NCBI GenBank assembly: GCA_947368535.1 | Contig: CANBHY010000001.1 | Location: 186,001-250,000, forward strand | Source: an uncultured Clostridium sp. | Lineage (GTDB): Bacteria; Bacillota; Clostridia; TANB77; CAG-508 | Reading direction: 5' to 3' | Length of the DNA stretch: 64,000 nt | Part shown: in pieces, positions 57,995-64,000 of the stretch | Position numbering within the stretch: the stretch's first letter is position 1 | Layout of the letters: every line of letters begins with the position of its first letter | The notes under the pieces: model-generated | The model's database searches: none | Seen by the model: only the letters and a program-made list of their open reading frames with translations | Told to the model about the DNA's origin: nothing | Made by a program: the position numbers and the translations under genes

Positions 57995-59005
57995 TTATTC
58001 TTTTGATTTACTTTTTTGATATTCTTTATATACTTTTTGGAATTCTTTTTCTCTCATTTCAAAAATTCTTAGTGCCATTTTCTTATGTGCTTCGTCTAAG
58101 TGTGTATATGTTGCTAGTTCTGCTTCTAAGTCTTCTAATGTAAATGCTGTAACTTTCTTATATGCTCTTTCTGCTTGATCTGGATATCTTTCAAATATAT
58201 GATTTAATAACTGTTCCGCTGTTGGTACAGTGTGATTATAAGGAACTCCATATTGTGTTTTTAGTTCATATGCCATACTTTGTTTAAATTCTTCATCTGG
58301 TTTTTCTAATGTCTTTTCTATCCATTCATTATTGATTCCCATTAAAAACATGTTGTGTGATGCTAAATAATATGGTGATAGTGTTGCATTTTTGTGGTCA
58401 TACAAATCTATATTTGTTTTACCATGTATTCCTAGTTTTAGTCCAAACATTGCTCTATCTACAAGCTCTTGTCTCATTTTATCTACTTCTGTTTTTGAAT
58501 ACTCGTGTTTTGGTTTACTTCCTCTACTAACTAGATAATATACATTTGATTCTACATATTCTTCAAAGTTCATTTTTTGAACTCTACCTCTATCTTGTTC
58601 TCTTCTTCTTTTTGCTGCTTGTTCATTTTCAGTTAAGTATGTACCTTCTATAACATCTTCTGATGCATGTGATACATTTCTTCCGAATATTGGATCTATA
58701 CCAGTATATACTAATGATGACTCAAAAAATGAATCTCTATAGGTTGTTTTATTTATATCATTTATTAAATAAAACCCTAACTCTGTTTCTGGTACATTTA
58801 TTCCACATTTTTTCCCTATAACGTGCATTAAATATGGTGTATAAAAGCTGGCATCTTCTGTTGATCTTTTATTATATAATAATCCATATTTTTCAGTCTT
58901 TTTATTGTGTAGTACGTAATGTTTATCTCTTTCCGGTCCAAAAGCTTGCATTACTACTTCGTATTCATCTGGATTAAAAGCTTTAAATTCTGATTTTTCT
59001 TGCAT
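57995..59005 (-). CDS. Unknown protein, possibly distant HipA-like
   Basis: 336 residues. EKYGLLYNKRSTEDASFYTP followed by HVIGKKCGINVPETELGFYL and NIDLYDHKNATLSPYYLASH vaguely follow the order of motifs in HipA-type kinases (Lys loop, Gly-rich contacts, Asp/Asn, then a Pro-Tyr pair). The C-terminal 100 residues are helical with FTLEDLEAELATYTHLDEAH. This family call is tentative; the ATP-binding residues are not certain. AAAAGGAGAAAATAT precedes the ATG. Confidence 0.5.
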   Translation of the reverse strand: MQEKSEFKAFNPDEYEVVMQAFGPERDKHYVLHNKKTEKYGLLYNKRSTEDASFYTPYLMHVIGKKCGINVPETELGFYLINDINKTTYRDSFFESSLVYTGIDPIFGRNVSHASEDVIEGTYLTENEQAAKRRREQDRGRVQKMNFEEYVESNVYYLVSRGSKPKHEYSKTEVDKMRQELVDRAMFGLKLGIHGKTNIDLYDHKNATLSPYYLASHNMFLMGINNEWIEKTLEKPDEEFKQSMAYELKTQYGVPYNHTVPTAEQLLNHIFERYPDQAERAYKKVTAFTLEDLEAELATYTHLDEAHKKMALRIFEMREKEFQKVYKEYQKSKSKE

Positions 59006-59080
59006 ATATTTTCTCCTTTTTATTAATACTGCTATTTTAACATAATTTCAGACCTTTTTCAACTTTTAAAAGCTAGAGAA

Positions 59081-59263
59081 TCACTTTCCTCTAGCTTTTT
59101 CTTGTTTTATATAATATTTTTCTTCTAATGGAACATTAAAACTTACTTTTTCTACTTTTGCTATATCTATGTTATAAAATTTTTTAAAAACTCCTTGTAC
59201 ATCTATTGAAGTTACTTTTGATTCATCTATTTCTAAAACTCTTACTTCATATTCTGTATGCAT
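59081..59263 (-). CDS. 60-residue protein of unknown function
   Basis: MHTEYEVRVLEIDESKVTSI to KQEKARGK. Beta-rich start, then a basic helical end. It follows the HAD gene by 8 bases in the same direction, with AGAGGGAAAA upstream, so the two are in one operon. It may be a partner of the HAD protein. Not recognised. Confidence 0.65.
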   Translation of the reverse strand: MHTEYEVRVLEIDESKVTSIDVQGVFKKFYNIDIAKVEKVSFNVPLEEKYYIKQEKARGK

Positions 59264-59271
59264 TTTTCCCT

Positions 59272-59802
59272 CTATTCTATATATGAGTTTCCTCTATTAA
59301 TACTTGGTTGATTATTTAATAATCGTATTGCATAACTGTATTCTCTTTCTGTAAATCCTTTATCCTTATTGCATATTACCATAAAATTTTGTAATTCTCT
59401 ACTTATTTCTGATGGATTATCTTCTAATATTATAAATTTTTCTATTTCCTTATGTTTTTCTAGATATATTTTTATTTCCATATCTTTATTAAAATCTGTT
59501 GCTGGTGTATGTCCATATATGTATGTATAGTCATCTAAACCACTATCATATAATATTCTTTTATATGCCCTTAATATGTATTCTCCATTTTCATCTTTTT
59601 CCTGTGTATTTCTCCACCTTTTGCAATCTACAACAACAGCCATTTTCTTTTCTTTGCATAACTTGTTTAATAATTTTATAGCGTCATAATTGTTTACTTT
59701 TCCATCTTTCGGATTGTTGTAATCTTCTCTATAGCTTCCGTCTACATCATATCCACGACTTGTATTTATTACTCCATCAAAATCTAGAAATATTACATTC
59801 AT
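59272..59802 (-). CDS. HAD-superfamily hydrolase (HAD_SAK_2 type)
   Basis: 176 residues. MNVIFLDFDGVINTSRGYDV is the HAD motif I with the nucleophile Asp in DFDG. VVVDCKRWRNTQ holds motif II and KFIILEDNPSEI motif IV. The family PF18143 (HAD domain in Swiss-army-knife RNA repair proteins) has the same plan and size. The substrate here is not known; the adjacent small gene may be a partner. Confidence 0.75.
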   Translation of the reverse strand: MNVIFLDFDGVINTSRGYDVDGSYREDYNNPKDGKVNNYDAIKLLNKLCKEKKMAVVVDCKRWRNTQEKDENGEYILRAYKRILYDSGLDDYTYIYGHTPATDFNKDMEIKIYLEKHKEIEKFIILEDNPSEISRELQNFMVICNKDKGFTEREYSYAIRLLNNQPSINRGNSYIE

Positions 59803-59910
59803 TTTATTTTCCCCTTTTTTATATATTTTATAGTTAATTTTTTCTTATTTCAACTATGATAATGAAATTAAAGTAAAAGTAAAACTTTTATTTGAAAAAT
59901 ATGCTAATTA

Positions 59911-60939
59911 TTAATTGCATAACTTTTCAATTATTTCTTTATATTGATTTATTGTTTTTTGATAGCTTTCTATACTTATATGTTCATCTATTTCATGTGC
60001 TGTGACTGGTCCTGGTCCTAATATAACTTTTTTGACTTTATTTTCTTTTATTAGACTTGCCTCTGTCATAAAGTTTGCTGTTTTTCTTTCTTTTATGAAT
60101 TCTATTTCATTAAAAAATGGTTTTATTTCTTCTATTATATTTACTTTAAAATCATATTTTGAAGATAATTCTGTAAGTTTATCTTTTATTTTTTTTGCAT
60201 GAATATCCTTTATTGTTCTAAAGTCTAAGCATGCTTTTGCTGATGCTGGTATTGAGTTTTTAGCACTTCCTCCTTCTAATATTCCTATGTTCATTGTTGT
60301 ATATGGTATTTCAAAATAATTTTCTTTTTCATTTTTTATTTGATTTTCATAAAAAATATTTAATTCGTTTAAAGCTTTAATTGCATTTATGTTTGCACTT
60401 TTTCCTTTTTCTGGATTACTTGAATGTGCTTTTATTCCTTTAAAGTATAATTCGCATTCTAATAGACCTTTGCCTCCTACTAAATAGTCATTATTAGTTG
60501 GTTCTCCAAAAATCATTAGTTCTGGAAATTCTTCATTTGAATTTACTATATCATACATTCCTGAAAATCCTATTTCTTCGTCATAGGTAAAATATGCTTT
60601 TATTCCATATTTTAATTTTTTTAAATCTATTTTTGATATACTTTCTATAAATGCTGCTATTCCACCTTTCATATCACAGCTTCCTAATCCATACAAGTTT
60701 CCGTCTTTTTCTATTAGTTTAAATGGATCTGTTTTCCAGCCTTCTATATATTCTACTGTGTCGGTGTGTCCTAAAAAGCCTACTTTAGAATTTTCGCCAT
60801 ATTGCATTATTAGATATTTTCCTTTATAGTTTGTTTTGAATCCTAGGTTTAATAGCTTTTCTTCTATATACTTTAGTATTTCTTTATTTTCTTTGTCTTT
60901 TATTGTGTTATATCTAACTAGTTTTTCTAAAGTTTCCAT
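59911..60939 (-). CDS. M20-family deacylase/peptidase (ArgE/DapE type)
   Basis: 342 residues. VGFLGHTDTVEYIEGWKTDP carries the first metal ligand His and Asp; LYGLGSCDMKGGIAAFIESI the bridging Asp; YFTYDEEIGFSGMYDIVNSN the catalytic Glu pair; EPTNNDYLVGGKGLLE and GPGPVTAHEIDEHI the rest of the site. The central lid domain (AHSSNPEKGKSANINAIKAL) is present. This is the acetylornithine deacetylase / succinyl-diaminopimelate desuccinylase family. It follows the DapF-like gene by 9 bases, so both probably act on one amino acid pathway. Confidence 0.88.
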   Translation of the reverse strand: METLEKLVRYNTIKDKENKEILKYIEEKLLNLGFKTNYKGKYLIMQYGENSKVGFLGHTDTVEYIEGWKTDPFKLIEKDGNLYGLGSCDMKGGIAAFIESISKIDLKKLKYGIKAYFTYDEEIGFSGMYDIVNSNEEFPELMIFGEPTNNDYLVGGKGLLECELYFKGIKAHSSNPEKGKSANINAIKALNELNIFYENQIKNEKENYFEIPYTTMNIGILEGGSAKNSIPASAKACLDFRTIKDIHAKKIKDKLTELSSKYDFKVNIIEEIKPFFNEIEFIKERKTANFMTEASLIKENKVKKVILGPGPVTAHEIDEHISIESYQKTINQYKEIIEKLCN

Positions 60940-60948
60940 ATTTCCTCC

Positions 60949-61689
60949 TTAACATGTTAATATATCTTCTTTTTCTTCAGTTATTTCTCCTGATAATATT
61001 ACTTTTCCTTCTTTAGTTATTTCTACTATCAAAGTCTTTCCTGATGGTTGCATAATTTCAAATTTTTTTCTATTGCTTTTAGATGCTTCTGCTAGTGCAT
61101 ATGCTATGCTTCCTGAACCACATGAATTTTCTTCAAATAATGTATTGATTTCTTTTACCCATACTACTGGTATTATTTTATCACTTTTTTCTTTAAAAAT
61201 TATACCTACTGCTTCTTTTTCTCGCAATTCTAATTTTTCTATTAGTTCAATTGCTTTTTCTTTTAATTTCATATTATTTTCGTGGTCTAGTAAAATTATT
61301 GTTATTCCTGACAAATTTACTTGCGTTATTTCATTTGTTCTTTTTTCGATTAATGTACTATCTTGTGGTAGTGGAATTTCGCACCAAATCTTATTATTTT
61401 TAATTCCACTAGTTATATTATAATTATTTATTTTTATATCTATATTTGTGGTTTTCTGCTTTTCTAAGTAGTATTTTACAGCACTTCTTGTTGCATTTCC
61501 ACAAAACTCTCCTCCTGCCATTGTTACCCTTTCTTCTGTTTCTGAAATAAATCCTACTTGTTCTACTGTTTTTTCTTTTTCCATTATTTTGCTATTTATC
61601 TTTCTTTTTTCTTCTGTAGTATAATTATCTCCTATTACTAGTGCAGTTATATTTCCTGCTGGATTATAAATTTTGTATCTTATATCCAT
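60949..61689 (-). CDS. DapF-like amino acid epimerase/racemase
   Basis: 246 residues. TMAGGEFCGNATRSAVKYYL near residue 57 and FEENSCGSGSIAYALAEASK near 188 are the two Cys-containing motifs of the diaminopimelate epimerase fold, and both Cys are present. The protein is shorter than ordinary DapF (about 270-280 residues). This GGEFCGN form also occurs in CntK-type histidine racemases and other epimerases, so the substrate is open. It is followed by the M20 deacylase and preceded by a leader peptide and attenuator-like hairpin. Confidence 0.8.
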   Translation of the reverse strand: MDIRYKIYNPAGNITALVIGDNYTTEEKRKINSKIMEKEKTVEQVGFISETEERVTMAGGEFCGNATRSAVKYYLEKQKTTNIDIKINNYNITSGIKNNKIWCEIPLPQDSTLIEKRTNEITQVNLSGITIILLDHENNMKLKEKAIELIEKLELREKEAVGIIFKEKSDKIIPVVWVKEINTLFEENSCGSGSIAYALAEASKSNRKKFEIMQPSGKTLIVEITKEGKVILSGEITEEKEDILTC

Positions 61690-61717
61690 CTTTTTTCCTC
61701 CTTAAATTTTTTTATAT

Positions 61718-61771
61718 AAAACAAAAAAGTATATGTCTGATGTAATATTTCTACTACTCATACATATACTT
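61718..61771 (-). terminator. Attenuator-like hairpin before the epimerase gene
   Basis: On the minus strand AAGTATATGT pairs with ACATATACTT around a 25-base loop and is followed by T-rich TTTTTTGTTTT. It lies between a short leader peptide and the epimerase ribosome binding site. Confidence 0.6.
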
Positions 61772-61800
61772 GCATTTCTTATAATTAATTTTAGTTTAAA

Positions 61801-61890
61801 TTATAATTTTTCACATGCTAAAAATGTATGACTAGTTTTAAGCCATACATGATGTCTTATTGAATTAAAAACATCATTTAATTTTAGCAT
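61801..61890 (-). CDS. 29-residue leader peptide with three His residues
   Basis: MLKLNDVFNSIRHHVWLKTS, then HTFLACEKL, preceded by AAGGAGAAAGAAA. A hairpin (CATGTATG / CATACATT) lies inside the frame and a terminator-like hairpin follows. The arrangement resembles transcription attenuation, with His codons in or near the stem. No T-box motif is present. A plain small gene is the alternative. Confidence 0.5.
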   Translation of the reverse strand: MLKLNDVFNSIRHHVWLKTSHTFLACEKL

Positions 61891-61967
61891 TTTCTTTCTC
61901 CTTTTGTTTTTATGTTAATATATTAGCACCTATTCTCATATTTGTCAATTCATTATATTTATACCTC

Positions 61968-61996
61968 TTGAAAAGATTTACATAATATGGTATAAT
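61968..61996 (+). promoter_or_regulatory. Promoter of the gene at 62034
   Basis: TTGAAA (61968-61973), 17 bases, TATAAT (61991-61996). Confidence 0.7.
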
Positions 61997-62033
61997 GACA
62001 TATATGCTTAAATACTATAAGGGGGTCATGCTT

Positions 62034-62255
62034 ATGAAATCCGACTATCTAAGCAAGAATTATGTCCCTCTTCGGGACTACTATGAGAACACTGGTACTT
62101 TAAAATCTGAGACGTACCTTGTTCACATGGTGTACATCATATATCGATATTCGCGGAATGGAGAGATTGTTAGTATCACTATCAATGGCGTAGAGTATCC
62201 TCCAAATACGGAATTGGTATTTGATGAAGAAAAATTACATATTAGAAAAGCATAG
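62034..62255 (+). CDS. Unknown 73-residue protein, higher-G+C cassette
   Basis: MKSDYLSKNYVPLRDYYENT to KLHIRKA, from ATG at 62034 after AAGGGGGTC; a frame open to 61995 lacks a ribosome binding site. Beta-rich middle (VHMVYIIYRYSRNGEIVSIT). Single gene, higher in G+C than its flanks, own promoter and terminator. Not recognised. Confidence 0.7.
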   Translation: MKSDYLSKNYVPLRDYYENTGTLKSETYLVHMVYIIYRYSRNGEIVSITINGVEYPPNTELVFDEEKLHIRKA

Positions 62256-62285
62256 AACTCTCAATTTCGACGAATTGAGAGTTCT
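62254..62285 (+). terminator. Terminator of the gene at 62034
   Basis: AGAACTCTCAATT pairs perfectly with AATTGAGAGTTCT around TCGACG. Confidence 0.85.
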
Positions 62286-62305
62286 GTGCTTTTATTATTA
62301 TTGAA

Positions 62306-62461
62306 TTACTCTGTTAATTTTTTCTTTGGTGTTGGTACAACGATATCTTCCTTTTTAGGTTTTTTTCTATCGTTATCTACTATATCATTAATGTGATCTT
62401 CAGCTGGTGATATTTCTATATTTCCATCACCTGGAACTATTTGTATATTTCTTTTTCCCAT
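62306..62461 (-). CDS. 51-residue acidic/basic protein downstream of rpoD
   Basis: MGKRNIQIVPGDGNIEISPA to KKKLTE. It has AAAAGGAGTGATTAAAGTT before its ATG and lies 22 bases downstream of the rpoD stop codon, so it is probably co-transcribed with it. Low-complexity ends (KKPKKEDIVVPTPKKK). Function unknown. Confidence 0.65.
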   Translation of the reverse strand: MGKRNIQIVPGDGNIEISPAEDHINDIVDNDRKKPKKEDIVVPTPKKKLTE

Positions 62462-62483
62462 AACTTTAATCACTCCTTTTATT

Positions 62484-63908
62484 TTAACTCATATAATCTT
62501 TTAGTCGTTTACTTCTACTTGGGTGTCTTAATTTTCTAAGGGCTTTGGCTTCTATTTGTCTAATTCTTTCACGTGTTACTTGGAATTCTCTACCTACTTC
62601 TTCAAGTGTTCTAGCTTTTCCATCTTCTAATCCAAATCTTAATTTTAATACCTTTGCTTCTCTAGGTGTTAATGTTTCCATTACTTCTTCTAATTGTTCT
62701 TTTAGTAGAGTATATGCTGCTGAATCTTGAGGAGCTGGTGATTCATCATCTGGGATAAAGTCTCCTAAATGACTATCATCTTCTTCACCTATAGGTGTTT
62801 CTAAAGATACTGGATCTTGAGCTATTTTTTGTATTTCCATAACTTTTTCAACTGTTATTTCCATTTCTTGTGCTATTTCCTCTGGAGTAGGCTCTCTTCC
62901 TAGTTGTTGTAGTAAGTGTCTTGAAGTTCTTATTAATTTATTTATTGTTTCTACCATGTGAACTGGTATTCTTATTGTTCTTGCTTGATCTGCTATTGCT
63001 CTAGTTATAGCTTGTCTTATCCACCAAGTAGCATAAGTACTAAATTTAAATCCTTTTGTATAATCAAATTTTTCTACTGCTTTGATTAGACCCATATTTC
63101 CTTCTTGAATTAAGTCTAAGAATAGCATTCCTCTTCCAACATATTTTTTAGCTATACTTACAACTAGTCTTAGGTTTGATTCTGCTAATTTTTGTTTTGC
63201 TTCTTCATCGTCTTCTAATATCTTTTTAGCAAGTTCTAATTCTTCTTCAAATGTTAAAAGTGGTATTCTACCAATTTCTCTTAGATACATTCTTACTGGA
63301 TCATCAACACTTATACCTTCCATAGAAGTTGCATTCATATCTTCTAGTTTTATTTCTTCTACTTCTTCTAAGTCTTCTATGTCTGGTTCATCGTCTGTAT
63401 CGTCTTTTAAAACATCTACACCTAGCTCTTCAAATACATCAAATACTTTATCGATTTGGTCTGGTGTAACATCTCCTAATTGGCTTGCTAGTTCGCCATA
63501 AGTAATTTTTCCACTTTCTTTTGCTGTTTTTAATATACTGTATACTTTATTATTTGCGATATCTTCTTCTGTTTGTGGATTTTCAATTTTCTTGATTTCT
63601 TTTACTTTCTTTTTTGAAGTTTTTTCTTCTTTTTCAGATTTATTTTCTTCTGCTACTTCTGTAAGTTCTTTTTTATCTTCTATTTTTTTGCTTTCTGTTT
63701 CTTTATTTTTTTGTTCTGCCCTTTTTGAAGTTACTTTTTTATCATTTTCTTTTTTGGCTTCTACTGTCTTTTCTTTATCTTTTTGTTTTTCTACTTTTTT
63801 TGTTTCTGTTTTTTCTTTATTTTCAGTCTTTGGAGAAGTTTTTTTATTTGTTTTTTGAACTTTTTTTATTTCTTCATTTTCTTTTTCTTCTTTTTTAGTT
63901 CTACCCAT
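62484..63908 (-). CDS. rpoD: Primary sigma factor RpoD (SigA)
   Basis: 474 residues. After a long Lys/Glu-rich N-terminal extension (about residues 1-110, e.g. [20 protein letters not shown]), region 1.1 ([20 protein letters not shown]) precedes region 1.2 ([20 protein letters not shown]), region 2 with [20 protein letters not shown] and [20 protein letters not shown] (-10 recognition), region 3, and region 4 with [20 protein letters not shown] (-35 recognition). The extension is much longer than in Bacillus SigA. The gene follows dnaG and a short gene follows it. It recognises the TTGACA/TATAAT promoters seen across the window. Confidence 0.97.
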   Translation of the reverse strand: MGRTKKEEKENEEIKKVQKTNKKTSPKTENKEKTETKKVEKQKDKEKTVEAKKENDKKVTSKRAEQKNKETESKKIEDKKELTEVAEENKSEKEEKTSKKKVKEIKKIENPQTEEDIANNKVYSILKTAKESGKITYGELASQLGDVTPDQIDKVFDVFEELGVDVLKDDTDDEPDIEDLEEVEEIKLEDMNATSMEGISVDDPVRMYLREIGRIPLLTFEEELELAKKILEDDEEAKQKLAESNLRLVVSIAKKYVGRGMLFLDLIQEGNMGLIKAVEKFDYTKGFKFSTYATWWIRQAITRAIADQARTIRIPVHMVETINKLIRTSRHLLQQLGREPTPEEIAQEMEITVEKVMEIQKIAQDPVSLETPIGEEDDSHLGDFIPDDESPAPQDSAAYTLLKEQLEEVMETLTPREAKVLKLRFGLEDGKARTLEEVGREFQVTRERIRQIEAKALRKLRHPSRSKRLKDYMS

Positions 63909-63916
63909 ATTTCCTC

Positions 63917-64000
63917 CTATTTCATTTTAGCTAATTGTAAAATAATTTCGCTTAGCTCTTTTTCGAAACTAGCTATTTCTTCTTTTGTATTATTTTTGTC
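63917..64000 (-). CDS. dnaG: DnaG primase, C-terminal end (partial)
   Basis: The frame enters at the right edge and reads [23 protein letters not shown]-stop, ending 8 bases before the rpoD ATG. The C-terminal region of primase is helical like this and the dnaG-rpoD order is standard in Bacillota. Only the last 27 codons are inside the window, so the name rests mainly on position. Confidence 0.6.
   Translation of the reverse strand, partial: DKNNTKEEIASFEKELSEIILQLAKMK

Noticed and set aside
61690..61900. T-box riboswitch before the epimerase gene
   Set aside because: The AGGGTGGNACCGCG core is absent; a leader peptide with attenuator fits better.
51094..64000. Second tandem island to the right of the tRNA-derived repeat
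   Set aside because: No further copy of the 46-bp repeat was found to the right, so a second boundary cannot be supported.

Overview
The window is very AT-rich DNA with Bacillota (Firmicutes) architecture, most likely an uncultured gut-type Clostridia. Strong AGGAGG ribosome binding sites, SigA-type promoters with 17-bp spacers, a canonical L21 leader, rplU-rpmA, an rpsF-ssb-rpsR operon and a dnaG-rpoD junction support this. Genus and species cannot be read from the sequence. No CRISPR array, rRNA operon or IS transposase is visible.

Layout. (1) 1-2086: chromosome, with a small orphan gene, a GH3 beta-N-acetylhexosaminidase and the displaced rpsR terminator. (2) 2087-38433: a complete siphovirus-type prophage in the 3' end of rpsR, bounded by a 21-bp direct repeat. 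Read from the right it carries integrase, an autocleaving CI-type repressor opposite a Cro-like regulator, early replication/recombination genes (excisionase-like HTH, Gp157, AAA ATPase, DUF669, DUF927 helicase, DEAD/DEAH helicase, macro domain, RecU), a RinA/ArpU-like late regulator, terminase, portal, capsid, tail, tape measure, fibres, holin-like protein and a C39/SH3 lysin. Left of lysis are accessory genes: a Spo0E-like peptide and a ribbon-helix-helix regulator. (3) 38413-42266: core chromosome (rpsR, ssb, rpsF, a P-loop kinase, a cyclophilin, rplU, rpmA, tRNA-Met). (4) 42255-51093: an 8.8-kb island in the 3' end of tRNA-Met, bounded by a 46-bp direct repeat with one mismatch and without a visible integrase. 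It encodes a free-standing Spo0A C-terminal-like DNA-binding protein, a short sigma factor, secreted and membrane proteins, and a holin plus an 855-residue peptidoglycan hydrolase. (5) 51094-64000: chromosome with a radical SAM protein, a DapF-like epimerase/M20 deacylase pair behind a leader peptide and attenuator-like hairpin, HAD and other metabolic genes, and rpoD.

Three themes stand out. Two independent mobile elements carry pieces resembling the sporulation phosphorelay (Spo0E-like in the prophage, Spo0A_C-like in the island). The prophage has a cluster of CCTTACA repeats next to its helicase gene that looks like a replication origin. About ten single-gene units of clearly higher G+C than their surroundings, most with a near-consensus 17-bp-spaced promoter and their own terminator, are scattered through the non-phage DNA.
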